DNA of 39,461 bases. Origin: Parcubacteria group bacterium LiPW_41 (GTDB taxonomy: Bacteria; Patescibacteriota; Minisyncoccia; UBA6257; GWB1-50-10). Position 1 is the stretch's first letter, and each line of letters begins with the position of its first letter. The stretch covers positions 1 to 39,461 of the forward strand of contig VMEM01000001.1 of assembly GCA_007375535.1 (NCBI GenBank), in the 5' to 3' direction. The translations under genes and the position numbers were made by a program. The notes beneath the pieces were generated by a model. That model made no database searches and had not been told where the DNA came from. It worked only from the letters and a program-made list of their open reading frames with translations. Shown here one piece after another: positions 31,101 through 37,977 of the stretch.

Positions 31101-32955
31101 GTGATGGAGGTGTAGAATCTTCAAATACAATCCATCCACCAACAGTGGGTCCGCCCCAAATAATACCCTTTAGTTTATTATTAATTGCACTTCCATTCTT
31201 TTTACACGTCTCTCCAGTTTGATAGGTTGTTGTTAAGCCCGTTTCTGGATTTGTATAAGGAATTGCTTTTGTCTCACTATTTCCAAAACAGAGTCCATAT
31301 TTAAATGAACCATCTTGTGTCGCCCCTCGTAAATTTACCCATCCGTCCCACCCCGGTGCGTTTGGATTTTCAAACAAAAATCGTGCCCACCCACTAATCT
31401 GGCCGGTTGCCTCATCATATACAGCACACCCACCAGTTGGACACTTAGCAGAATCAACAACCTCAAACGAAAGCCATCCAAATAATGGATTCCATGCTCC
31501 ACCACCAAGTTTATATTTACAATCAGTCCCCTCAATACAACTTGAATTTACTTTTTCCTCCGTAATATATGCACTATTCACCTTCAACCAACCACCAGTT
31601 TGCATCCAGCCCTCTCCATCTAGAGTAAACTTCTTTACAATTGGAACAAGATTTGCTGAAACGACGTTTGAATAAAGATCAGATTTCTTTTTTGATATTT
31701 TATCTTCGACATACGCCCTAAAAAGATAGGTCGAACCAATAGGAACAGATGCAGTCAATTCAGGAACATCTCCAACTTCCAAAACAGTGTGTCTCCCTAA
31801 TTCTGTATACGTTGATCCACCATCCGTCGATTTTTCAATTACTACATATCGAGGAAAATTATTTGCGGTATCAACCCATGTAAAGGTGAGAGGAACAGGC
31901 GATGGTGTGCCGGTCACTCGATTAAATAAATTTTTAGTGATAGTGAGCTCTTCAGGCGCGGGTATTCCAGTGACCACTGAACCTTCTGCATATTTTGATG
32001 TTCCAATTACTCCATTATTGTCTGTTTTTGCGAAAACTCGATAATAAATTTTCTGACCGCCAGAAAACTGCTGACTCACATTGTAATTTGTGTCACTTCC
32101 TGTACTAGACGCAAATACCGAAGAAAAATTTGAAAACAACGAAAGTTCAGCAATGTAACTTGTTGCCTCAGATGAAGTATCCCACGACAATTTAAGTTTC
32201 CATTCCCCGGTTGATCCAATCGGAGTCAATGTCGGACTTACATTCTGTGGTGTTGGAGGAATAATAAGTGTTTCAGAAGCATTAGAAAATGCAGCACCAC
32301 CATCATCGGTCAATGTAACTGTTCCAAGAGGACAAGAGTCCCCAATTTCATATGCTTTAATATTAAAATAATATGGCAGCGTCGAAGATGGTGCTCCCCA
32401 ATAAACTGGAGAAGAAAGAAGATTTATTGCTTTTGGTATTTTAGTTCCATCTTTCGCCTCATAGACGCGATATCCACTAAACAACGGCGTCATTCCTGAA
32501 GACGCATCCCAAACAATTTTTGCAGTGCCAGATTCCCAAGTTTGTTTTATATTCGCAGGGACTGATGGAGCTTTTATATCTAGTGTTGTAGTGGAAACCT
32601 GATCACTCCAATCAGAACTTCCAAAACTAGAATTTGCTCGTAATGAAACTGTATAAGATTTTTTCTTTTCAAGTCCTGTAATTGAGTGGGTTAGTGTACA
32701 CGTTGGAGAACTACATGAGAGTCCTGAAATCTGCGTAAACGAGTTTGAACTTACTCTTTTATCAAAAGAAGAGGCCACACTATCTTCCGAAAAATTTACA
32801 TCAATGCGACACGCAGAAATAGGAACGAGTGATGTTATTCTTGGCTTATTTGGCTTCGCTTGTGCATCACTATTGTTTGCTGAATAAAGAAAAATTCCAA
32901 CAAAAATAAAAATGGACGCGAGGAGTAAAAAACCAAAAAGTCGCTTTGGATTCAT
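28156..32955 (-). CDS. Large secreted multi-domain protein with Fn3 and InlB-type repeats
   Basis: 1599 residues, the largest protein of the window. Signal peptide 1-33 (LFGFLLLASIFIFVGIFLY, cut near DAQA). Fn3-like domains from about 38 to 445 (ITGLEKKKSYTVSLRANSSF, IVWDASSGMTPLFSGYRVYE, KLSWDTSSEATSYIAEL). A Gly/Trp-rich part at about 448-608 (GWMQTGGWLKV, FGWLSFEV, GWDGWVNL, GGWIVFE). More Fn3-like repeats follow, then two divergent InlB B-repeat-like domains at about 1230-1400 (GGAYQRDTQIV, FTNWSGSCSGTSDTC; GGAYQKGSSLT), and a Cys-rich tail. No LPXTG, no C-terminal membrane helix. Sitting upstream of pilM and made from its own leaderless promoter, it could be a pilus-linked adhesin or surface protein binding a host cell; that is inference. 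Confidence 0.82.
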   Translation of the reverse strand: MNPKRLFGFLLLASIFIFVGIFLYSANNSDAQAKPNKPRITSLVPISACRIDVNFSEDSVASSFDKRVSSNSFTQISGLSCSSPTCTLTHSITGLEKKKSYTVSLRANSSFGSSDWSDQVSTTTLDIKAPSVPANIKQTWESGTAKIVWDASSGMTPLFSGYRVYEAKDGTKIPKAINLLSSPVYWGAPSSTLPYYFNIKAYEIGDSCPLGTVTLTDDGGAAFSNASETLIIPPTPQNVSPTLTPIGSTGEWKLKLSWDTSSEATSYIAELSLFSNFSSVFASSTGSDTNYNVSQQFSGGQKIYYRVFAKTDNNGVIGTSKYAEGSVVTGIPAPEELTITKNLFNRVTGTPSPVPLTFTWVDTANNFPRYVVIEKSTDGGSTYTELGRHTVLEVGDVPELTASVPIGSTYLFRAYVEDKISKKKSDLYSNVVSANLVPIVKKFTLDGEGWMQTGGWLKVNSAYITEEKVNSSCIEGTDCKYKLGGGAWNPLFGWLSFEVVDSAKCPTGGCAVYDEATGQISGWARFLFENPNAPGWDGWVNLRGATQDGSFKYGLCFGNSETKAIPYTNPETGLTTTYQTGETCKKNGSAINNKLKGIIWGGPTVGGWIVFEDSTPPSLSIKKSPDAISYAPRERVTLWVVPGQNVSWSTTLGTVSPDSNIATTTFTAPDMTDVGTAIVFASSTTEKASTTLSITKNPYQFYCTPDKGSINVEWIKEWSDPNYGTYANHMLILEYSTTTSPGGPWKSIKNPSIGSGVYTHNSLSTSTSYYYRLSAGYPTPSKVYYMYTSGCKPDAPVAENPSRLRVYAQNLTTLLLNWKDNATSSTNYTFQVERIKLTPATTTQFGVTTTQAKVTSQTIPLTWKNITTSTPFDIWLERSSSTVNRFRNEDKASEIYPGCSTDAAKGDPACVANRTFHNTRPVVVTSTNPKKFTGVTSSVYLSDNVGREGEGTTFFYRIRACSSIVPKYTECLGSECSVNDQYRPKPACSLFNASSTDGKLVATTTPPLPVIKATSTRPVKTLASNHWNYDYSPYKTTLTWTDDSVRETGTIIQRNGLTAVKRGNAISFENIDLATTTLNPDVVKFGGSSTRGGTLSWEDNTLEAGEIYTYKIVPYYETTDPITGKFVRVISIDEAPSVEVRTAYRVIIGVDGDGAGFGYVTENLKNLNTRTGKVIADYEPEEQAQIEWNYMPPDTTSEKNAFFNTWNGVSGCTTQNPCNTPRLGKIYANAEFLKWCYNFTADVGGDGCGSVSIKSYTACQSPHTGGAYQRDTQIVVDHSDDTNACYFTNWSGSCSGTSDTCTVTINQNSLSAIANFGKYCFDYDVSVSPSVCATPTVSGGTACPVQYSGGAYQKGSSLTAGYKDKLSTCNFSTWVGSPNVGYLQSDMSAQARFTTTTASSSSSSAHLGGIKLSQFGDQKSVVESLRVKISKLLVGDGTSKKSSPVSSFTASVYDAIASFASEIKNMIGGIFSAGAAYNANEDYFVIANVNPVTQPSFKDDKLEPDTVYYYRVGLKNPSDPTKIKWSMADGSGKTLPNTAVNTTEKSPVCVRNSYCDFSLTKWVGPDILGLTKKESSEKQCKENSDCINVGRKRQTTEEQ

Positions 32956-32963
32956 TTGTATTT

Positions 32964-32969
32964 ATTATA
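32964..32969 (-). promoter_or_regulatory. Extended -10 box of a leaderless promoter (Fn3 gene), supplied by a repeat end
   Basis: Minus strand CTTGCTATAAT: TGn-extended -10 formed at the edge of repeat V1. Predicted start 32957, ATG at 32955. Confidence 0.7.
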
Positions 32970-33112
32970 GCAAGCGCAGTGAGGAAAATGAATGCGAAGT
33001 ATACATTTTCCGAGCGAGCGTAGCTGCACGAAGCGCTATAGCAAGTGTAGCGAGGAAATGAATACACTAAGTGTATTCATTTCTGAAACAAACGCAGTTA
33101 CAAATTTCACGC
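32966..33112 (-). repeat. Palindromic repeat units V1 and V2
   Basis: V1 32966-33036 (hairpin GGAAAATG...CATTTTCC, ends TATAGCA and CGCTATA) and V2 33037-33112 (perfect 13-bp hairpin GAAATGAATACAC-TAA-GTGTATTCATTTC). Same family as the array near pilM; V2 is decayed at its right end. Confidence 0.8.
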
Positions 33113-33125
33113 TATAACAAAAAAC

Positions 33126-33152
33126 AAAATCTCCCTTTTTATGGGAGATTTT
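33126..33152 (-). terminator. Intrinsic terminator of the secreted-protein gene
   Basis: AAAATCTCCC-TTTTTAT-GGGAGATTTT; on the minus strand a TTTTGTTTTTTG tail follows. Confidence 0.8.
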
Positions 33153-33157
33153 AAAGT

Positions 33158-34378
33158 TTAGAAACAGTTTGCTCTACAAGCAATTCCACCACTCCCCCAC
33201 TTTCCCCAACTCATCTTCCACCTACCATCTCCAGCATTATAATAGACATCACAATATCCGCCATTGCTTCCGTCATGTAACATCTTACCAAGAGCACAGA
33301 AGCTGTGTTCTCCAAGATCCTGCACTTGATTTTGTGCTGGCCCATTATATGCACTACCAACCTCTGTAGTACGAATAACGCCAGAAGGAGAAAAAACGAT
33401 CTTTCCCGCTACAAGTTTTCCAGAGGACGCCCCTTGTCTCGTAAGTATAAACTCATCATACACAGAATCTGCTGGTACCGATTTATCGATACACGTCATA
33501 TTATCAATACTTCCACACGATTTATATGTAACACAATTCACTCCTTCTAATGAATATCCAGGATATTTATCACAACTATAACCCTCATCATATCCTAAGG
33601 CGCCCAACGTATTATTATCCCCCGCTTGTGGTACATATGGATTTGGACATTCAAAATAACTTGGGTTTGTATCACATTTTAATATGTTTTGAGGACGTGC
33701 TCTTTCTGCTAAAACCTTCTTAATTAAAGAATACTGTTTTGGATTATTATTAAAAGAAATAATGGTCCCCGTTCGATAATATTTCACAGGAATACTATCA
33801 ATAGAACCAACATACACATCTCCTCCATCATAATAAATTTCTGTTCCCGTTCCCTTAACCCAAAAGTTTGTTCCTCCCGTCCCACTTCCCGTTCCGATGT
33901 CAGTCCATCCTTTTTTGTTATACAACTTTACTTTTCCATCTCCAGTAGAATCATAATAAATCGTTCCAGGGGCTGGAGTCGTCCCACTATCAATTGGAAG
34001 TTGAAGTCCCTTTGTGTAAAGCCTAAAAGGACCAAATGCAGAGATTGAAACCGGACCACTCCCATTCTGAATATTGATCCCTAAACTTAAATCATTAAGA
34101 TCAATAAAATTATTACTCGAAGCATTTACGATTTTTCCACTCAATGTTACATTTGTTGCGCCCGGATCAGTGTTTAATCCAAATCTCAAAGTCTTTAAAT
34201 TAAGGTCTCCAGGTTTTTCTTGCCCCGTATTGCCTGTATCAACTGGTTTACTTTTTAGGCCCCCAGGAAATGGAGCATCTGGACCAAATGGATCCTGTTG
34301 TCCACGCACAATCAAAATTCCTGCAGACAAAAATAATACGACAACGGATAAAACAAGTGAAATATATCTCTGTTTCAT
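33158..34378 (-). CDS. Secreted protein of unknown function, Cys-rich C-terminal domain
   Basis: 406 residues: signal peptide 1-26 (ISLVLSVVVLFLSAGILIV, cut near VRGQ), a Pro/Gly-rich linker, a strand-rich middle with tail-fibre-like phrasing (PGTIYYDSTGDGKVKLYNKK, TEIYYDGGDVYVGSID), and a C-terminal ~190 residues with about twelve Cys (ILKCDTNPSYFECPNP, YSCDKYPGY, SCGSIDNMTCID, YCDVYYNAGDGRW, GIACRANCF). Just upstream of the Fn3 gene on the same strand, each with its own repeat-borne promoter. A pilus-tip or surface adhesin is possible; no family recognised. Confidence 0.65.
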   Translation of the reverse strand: MKQRYISLVLSVVVLFLSAGILIVRGQQDPFGPDAPFPGGLKSKPVDTGNTGQEKPGDLNLKTLRFGLNTDPGATNVTLSGKIVNASSNNFIDLNDLSLGINIQNGSGPVSISAFGPFRLYTKGLQLPIDSGTTPAPGTIYYDSTGDGKVKLYNKKGWTDIGTGSGTGGTNFWVKGTGTEIYYDGGDVYVGSIDSIPVKYYRTGTIISFNNNPKQYSLIKKVLAERARPQNILKCDTNPSYFECPNPYVPQAGDNNTLGALGYDEGYSCDKYPGYSLEGVNCVTYKSCGSIDNMTCIDKSVPADSVYDEFILTRQGASSGKLVAGKIVFSPSGVIRTTEVGSAYNGPAQNQVQDLGEHSFCALGKMLHDGSNGGYCDVYYNAGDGRWKMSWGKWGSGGIACRANCF

Positions 34379-34385
34379 TACTATT

Positions 34386-34391
34386 AGTATA
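34386..34391 (-). promoter_or_regulatory. Extended -10 box of a leaderless promoter (secreted protein), supplied by a repeat end
   Basis: Minus strand TTTGCTATACT; predicted start 34379, ATG at 34378. Same spacing from repeat end to ATG as at pilN. Confidence 0.65.
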
Positions 34392-34459
34392 GCAAACGCA
34401 GCGAGGAATGTGTACGCAAAGTGTATGTATTCCGAAGCAAGTGCAGCCGCACGAAGTGC
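34388..34459 (-). repeat. Palindromic repeat unit W1
   Basis: Single 72-bp unit: TATAGCAAACGCAGCGAG, hairpin GGAAT...ATTCC with inner GTGTAC/GTATGT arms, CGAAGCAAGTGCAGCCGCA, CGAAGTGCTATAGC. Ends TATAGCA and TGCTATA are inverted copies. Confidence 0.8.
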
Positions 34460-34546
34460 TATAGCAAATTGGAAAATAGTAGTTAGAACAAAAGGACTAG
34501 GGTTTTAAAACTAAAAATAAGCGTACTTGACAAATTGATATTGCTA

Positions 34547-34605
34547 TTGATTTTTTAGTGGTTTGGTGGTATAATGTAATTACACATTAACAAATAAGGA
34601 AGGTG
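34547..34605 (+). promoter_or_regulatory. Promoter and Shine-Dalgarno of the T9SS-domain gene
   Basis: TTGATT (34547-34552), 17-nt spacer, TATAAT (34570-34575), then a leader of about 28 nt with AAGGAAGGTG (34596-34605) 4 nt before the ATG. A sigma70 promoter with -35 and a strong ribosome site contrasts with the leaderless neighbours. Confidence 0.7.
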
Positions 34606-34609
34606 CAAA

Positions 34610-35518
34610 ATGAAACGTACATTTTTCGTAGTACTCGTAACACTGTTCGCGCTCTTCCTTACTATAAATAGGATTGAGGCACAAACAGGATCTGGGTTGG
34701 ACACACTAACCCAAGTCAACGGATGGAGATTGGTAGAATATGCTCCTGGCGTAACACTTGCCAAGACATGGTTTGTCAATGATCCATTTCATGGAAAGTT
34801 CTCTCAGTTTTTTGAAGTAAATAGAAATAGTCCAAATGTTGCAAATGACAGAGAATATTATGCGATATTCAAAAAAAATCTAAAGACACGCATAAAAAGA
34901 TCCAATTATCTTCAATATAGTTTTAAATATTCCCATTCAAAACCAAATCTTGGGGTTGAAAGTCCATTATTGGATATTGCATTTGAAAATAATGGGACAA
35001 AAACAAACCTCAAAAATATTGTAAATATTGATAGAGATATCTGGACTACATATCCAATTTCAATTAATGATATTGGAGTTGATTCGGTTGATTGTATATA
35101 TTTGCGGATTAGTGGAAATTTCAAAATAACTGTTGTTCAAATTGATTATCTTGTATTTGCAGATTTGCCGCTTAATGGAATAACTTCGGTAATAGAAGAT
35201 TTCGAAGATAGCACAATCACCGATGTTAAGGATAAGTTCACTATTCCAATCAGTTATTACCTTTCTCAGAACTATCCCAATCCATTCAACCCAAGCACAA
35301 CAATCACATTTCACCTTTCAAAATCTTCGTTTGTAACTCTGAAAGTATTCGATGTTCTTGGAAGAGAGGTTGCGACATTGGTGAATGAGGAAAAATCTGT
35401 CGGCGAACACTCTGTTCAATTCAACGCCTCTCACCTTTCATCCGGTATGTACATCTACCAAATCAATATTGGTAATGGACAATTTGTCCAAACCAAAAAG
35501 ATGATACTGATGAAGTAG
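34610..35518 (+). CDS. Secreted protein with type IX secretion (Por) C-terminal sorting domain
   Basis: 302 residues. Signal peptide 1-24 (TFFVVLVTLFALFLTI, cut after IEA, then QTGSG). The middle (~25-215) is a strand-rich domain I do not recognise. Residues ~222-302 are a textbook type A sorting domain: LSQNYPNPFNPSTTITFHLS, VTLKVFDVLGREVATLVNE, GEHSVQFNASHLSSGMYIY and TKKMILMK. In Ignavibacteria, Bacteroidetes and relatives this domain directs export through the outer membrane and is cut by PorU. The rest of the window points to a cell without an outer membrane, so the domain has no expected partner. Probably acquired laterally; contig chimerism is the other explanation, though a repeat and a terminator of local type flank it. 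Confidence 0.88.
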   Translation: MKRTFFVVLVTLFALFLTINRIEAQTGSGLDTLTQVNGWRLVEYAPGVTLAKTWFVNDPFHGKFSQFFEVNRNSPNVANDREYYAIFKKNLKTRIKRSNYLQYSFKYSHSKPNLGVESPLLDIAFENNGTKTNLKNIVNIDRDIWTTYPISINDIGVDSVDCIYLRISGNFKITVVQIDYLVFADLPLNGITSVIEDFEDSTITDVKDKFTIPISYYLSQNYPNPFNPSTTITFHLSKSSFVTLKVFDVLGREVATLVNEEKSVGEHSVQFNASHLSSGMYIYQINIGNGQFVQTKKMILMK

Positions 35519-35537
35519 CTTGTAATAATATTCAAAT

Positions 35538-35561
35538 CCCGCCAGTCCATGGACTAGCGGG
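35538..35561. terminator. Hairpin terminator after the T9SS-domain gene
   Basis: CCCGCCAGTCCA and GGACTAGCGGG with TTATTTTTTT after it. One stem position is C x A on the plus transcript but U-G on the minus transcript. Same family as the hairpin at 5281. Confidence 0.8.
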
Positions 35562-35570
35562 ATTATTTTT

Positions 35571-36083
35571 TTATAATTTTCCTTCGATATATCTCTTACA
35601 AAACCTTATAAGCTTTTGATCACTCTGAACAAAATTTGTTTCTTTTTTTATTCCTTTGTTATTTTTCCACCATTGCTCTTCAAGACACTTGTCTAACCAC
35701 TCCACCTCACTTGCATCTCCAAATTTTTTTAGAAAATTCCTCTGAACTTTGTACGCATCTCGCTCTGCACTATCTCCAATATATTTTCTTCCTTGCTTCC
35801 ATTGAAACATATGCGCTCCCTCATGAATGAATAATGAAGCAAGATACACACCTGATGATTCAAGAATTGTCTTTGGCTCACACACATATATTCCTTCCTC
35901 TGGAAAAAGCATATTGTCATACGAACCAGTTGGACGAACAATAATACTCCTAATTAATTTAACTGACGAAAAAGAGCGCACCGCATTATTTTCAATAAAA
36001 CGTAGTGCAACTTTTATTTTGTTTATTTCCTTACTATCTGATGCCCCAATAGTAAATGTTTTAAATTTTTTTAGTATGTACAT
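35571..36083 (-). CDS. Putative zinc metallopeptidase (HExxH), unknown family
   Basis: 170 residues, cytoplasmic by lack of a signal. Around residues 87-110 it has SLFIHEGAHMFQWKQG followed by DSAERDAYKVQRNF: an HExxH zinc site with a downstream ExxA-type glutamate, the arrangement of gluzincin/ImmA-like minimal peptidases. The N-terminal part (FIENNAVRSFSSVKLIRSII) may be strand-rich. Start chosen at ATG 36083; a TAATAC box gives a leader of about 5 nt. The substrate is unknown; structural zinc proteins can also show HEXXH, so activity is not proven. Confidence 0.6.
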   Translation of the reverse strand: MYILKKFKTFTIGASDSKEINKIKVALRFIENNAVRSFSSVKLIRSIIVRPTGSYDNMLFPEEGIYVCEPKTILESSGVYLASLFIHEGAHMFQWKQGRKYIGDSAERDAYKVQRNFLKKFGDASEVEWLDKCLEEQWWKNNKGIKKETNFVQSDQKLIRFCKRYIEGKL

Positions 36084-36097
36084 GTTCCATATCTGTA

Positions 36098-36385
36098 TTA
36101 CTTTTTGATTGATGGAACAGAATTTATTTTTTTAATCATTCCATGTGGGATAAAGAGAAATGTCGCTTTTTTCTCGATCTCTTTTTTTGAACGCTCCCCA
36201 GTTTCTCTATAAATTGAATGTGGATTTTTTATTACAACTCCTTCTCTATTTTCTAAAAACAAAATACCACGCGTACACATCAAAGTTGGAGCCAATCTCA
36301 TATTTCCCTCTCTATTCGTCGCTGAGTAAATAACTGCATCACGCCAATTAATCTCAACAATTTTATTTTGTTTTAATTTAGCCAT
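36098..36385 (-). CDS. Small WRDA-motif protein, copy 2
   Basis: 95 residues: VEINWRDAVIYSATNREG, then LMCTRGILFLENREGVVI and a C-terminal FLFIPHGMIKKINSV. The order WRDA - G-(I/F)-(L/I) - IP-x-x-x-I-x-K matches its upstream neighbour, so the two are paralogues. Small proteins with this lay-out (W-x-D near the start, an IP-x-I end) occur in phages and mobile elements and look like small beta-barrels, but I know no function. It overlaps the upstream gene by 13 nt. Confidence 0.55.
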   Translation of the reverse strand: MAKLKQNKIVEINWRDAVIYSATNREGNMRLAPTLMCTRGILFLENREGVVIKNPHSIYRETGERSKKEIEKKATFLFIPHGMIKKINSVPSIKK

Positions 36386-36633
36386 CCTATTTTTTTAAAT
36401 TTTATTATTGCCTTTTCTGGAATTACGAACCCGTCAACGGGCCACAATGAGTTTGATTTTGGATTATAGTTCACATTTGTAGCTATATTGGTAAAATTCT
36501 TTTTTGCCGAAACAATAAAGCCAGTTGTTACCTGCATTGGTGGCATTTCATTTGGAAATTGTTTGTCATATGAATATGCAGCATCTCGCCACCAAATCAC
36601 ACATACCGGATTCTTCTTTTTGTTCAAAGACAT
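36373..36633 (-). CDS. Small WRDA-motif protein, copy 1
   Basis: 86 residues: VCVIWWRDAAYSYDKQFP, TTGFIVSAKKNFTNIA, VDGFVIPEKAIIKFKKIGW. Paralogue of the next gene. The frame is open back to 36705, but the TATAAT at 36641-36646 predicts transcription from 36634, so the ATG at 36633 (MSLNKKK) is the start. The start of copy 2 lies inside its last codons. Confidence 0.55.
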   Translation of the reverse strand: MSLNKKKNPVCVIWWRDAAYSYDKQFPNEMPPMQVTTGFIVSAKKNFTNIATNVNYNPKSNSLWPVDGFVIPEKAIIKFKKIGWLN

Positions 36634-36640
36634 ATTTGTA

Positions 36641-36646
36641 ATTATA
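36641..36646 (-). promoter_or_regulatory. -10 box of a leaderless promoter (WRDA pair)
   Basis: TATAAT on the minus strand; predicted start 36634, ATG at 36633. Confidence 0.6.
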
Positions 36647-36656
36647 TATCTTGCTA

Positions 36657-36684
36657 TAAAAATCCCCACTCTCGTGGGGATTTT
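36657..36684 (-). terminator. Intrinsic terminator of the right-hand operon
   Basis: AAAATCCCCAC-TCTC-GTGGGGATTTT, overlapping the end of the histidine-phosphatase-like gene and followed on the minus strand by TTTTTAT. Confidence 0.85.
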
Positions 36685-37537
36685 AGTTGGTGTTTTTATT
36701 ATCAAGAAAATTGATTTCTTTCTCTAACACATCAAGAAGTTCCTTGTCACCAAGATTTGTTATATCAAGCGGAACACACATTGAATCCCTAAGTTCACCA
36801 GTACGTTTTTCGTATATTTCCGATAGTCTAGAAGGAATGTCGCCAGTTTTTAGTGTGACTTCTCCGTTTTTTATTTGCTCAGCAAGAACACTTAAACCCC
36901 TTAAAATTTGATAAGTAAATCCATGAGCAACAAGAACTACTTCCGTTGAAGAATCCAATTTTCCAACTTTTTGCGCCATTTTTTCAACCAACTTTAAAAT
37001 CCTTGAAAGCGACTCAGCATATGTTTCACCACTTGATTTAAAACACTTAGAAAGAAGTGGATATTTAAATTCTCCATTTTCCTGGAGAAGTGGATCTCCA
37101 AATTTATAGTGAAGATTTTTATTCGAAGGATTAAGAGATTCCTCATAAAAGATGCTTGAAGCAATTTTCAAACCCTCAAAAAAAGAGCCAGATGTGTAAT
37201 CCTCCGGTAAAATCAATTCTCCTTGATCAGGGGCACGCAACCCTTCGTCAGAGGAGTACCTGATTTTTATTTTTTCCCCCAAACGTCTTTTCAGCTCACC
37301 TCCAACTAAATGTGCAGTCTCTATTGCCCGAATTTTTGATGAAGAAATAAGCAAAACTGCCCCTTTATCCGCTTTTTCAATTCTAGACACTATCGCATCG
37401 ACGATCTTTTCCAGATCATTTCTATTCTTTTCGTTTTCAATAAGCGGAGCGTCTCTCCCATACTTCTTTAAGTCATCAATCTCATCTAGATGACCCGCAA
37501 AGAGCATTTCTTTCTTAATCTTCCCTACTTTTTCCAT
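36683..37537 (-). CDS. Divergent histidine phosphatase-like protein
   Basis: 284 residues of the phosphoglycerate-mutase-like fold: VLLISSSKIRAIETAHLVGG fits the second family motif (S-x-x-x-R-A-x-E-T-A), and VVLVAHGFTYQILRGL holds the second catalytic His. The first motif, normally RHGE at the end of strand 1, reads MLFAGHLDEIDDL: the His can be aligned but the Arg and Gly are gone. Either it is a changed or inactive phosphatase or it works on an unusual substrate. It overlaps the Nudix gene upstream by 13 nt, so the two probably act together. Confidence 0.65.
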   Translation of the reverse strand: MEKVGKIKKEMLFAGHLDEIDDLKKYGRDAPLIENEKNRNDLEKIVDAIVSRIEKADKGAVLLISSSKIRAIETAHLVGGELKRRLGEKIKIRYSSDEGLRAPDQGELILPEDYTSGSFFEGLKIASSIFYEESLNPSNKNLHYKFGDPLLQENGEFKYPLLSKCFKSSGETYAESLSRILKLVEKMAQKVGKLDSSTEVVLVAHGFTYQILRGLSVLAEQIKNGEVTLKTGDIPSRLSEIYEKRTGELRDSMCVPLDITNLGDKELLDVLEKEINFLDNKNTN

Positions 37538-37962
37538 TCGTTAACCAAAATATATTCAAACGCGCCATTTTTATTTGTTAGAATTTTAACAATTGATTCA
37601 GGTTGGATTTCATATTTGTGTAAATCTTCTAAAGAAACCTCAAGAAAGCCTTCAGGGATTTTGCCTTCAAATACATCAACTATATCAAAAACAAAACAAA
37701 TTTCATGCACCTTGTTTTGATCTGCGCCATACAAATTCTCAACAATAGCGCGCAATGACATAGACCCCACATTCATACCAATTTCCTCCATTAATTCTCT
37801 TCGTACCGCAGCCTCAATTGTTTCCTCTATAGAAACTTTTCCCCCGATAACAAAAATATAATCGTGATCACTTTTCTCAAATAAAAAACCGCGAGGGGTT
37901 CTCACCAAACAAACTACTCTTGCTTTAAACTTTATTCCATTGATTATTGGTGCAATATCCAT
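37525..37962 (-). CDS. Nudix hydrolase
   Basis: 145 residues with a complete Nudix box: GGKVSIEETIEAAVRREL followed by MEEIGM, around residues 40-63. VVCLVRTPRGFLFEKSDHDY precedes it; the C-terminal half (ICFVFDIVDVFEGKIPEGFL, VSLEDLHKYEIQPESI) resembles ADP-ribose/NDP-sugar type members, but the substrate is open. Its -10 box TATAAT (37972-37977) uses the stop codon TAA of the upstream S51 peptidase gene; transcription should start at 37965, 3 nt before the ATG. It overlaps the phosphatase-like gene by 13 nt. Confidence 0.85.
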   Translation of the reverse strand: MDIAPIINGIKFKARVVCLVRTPRGFLFEKSDHDYIFVIGGKVSIEETIEAAVRRELMEEIGMNVGSMSLRAIVENLYGADQNKVHEICFVFDIVDVFEGKIPEGFLEVSLEDLHKYEIQPESIVKILTNKNGAFEYILVNEWKK

Positions 37963-37971
37963 ATTTCAACC

Positions 37972-37977
37972 ATTATA
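37972..37977 (-). promoter_or_regulatory. -10 box containing the stop codon of the upstream gene
   Basis: Minus strand ATG-ATA-TAA-TGG: the last codons and stop of the S51 peptidase form TATAAT. Predicted start 37965, ATG of the Nudix gene at 37962. Confidence 0.55.
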
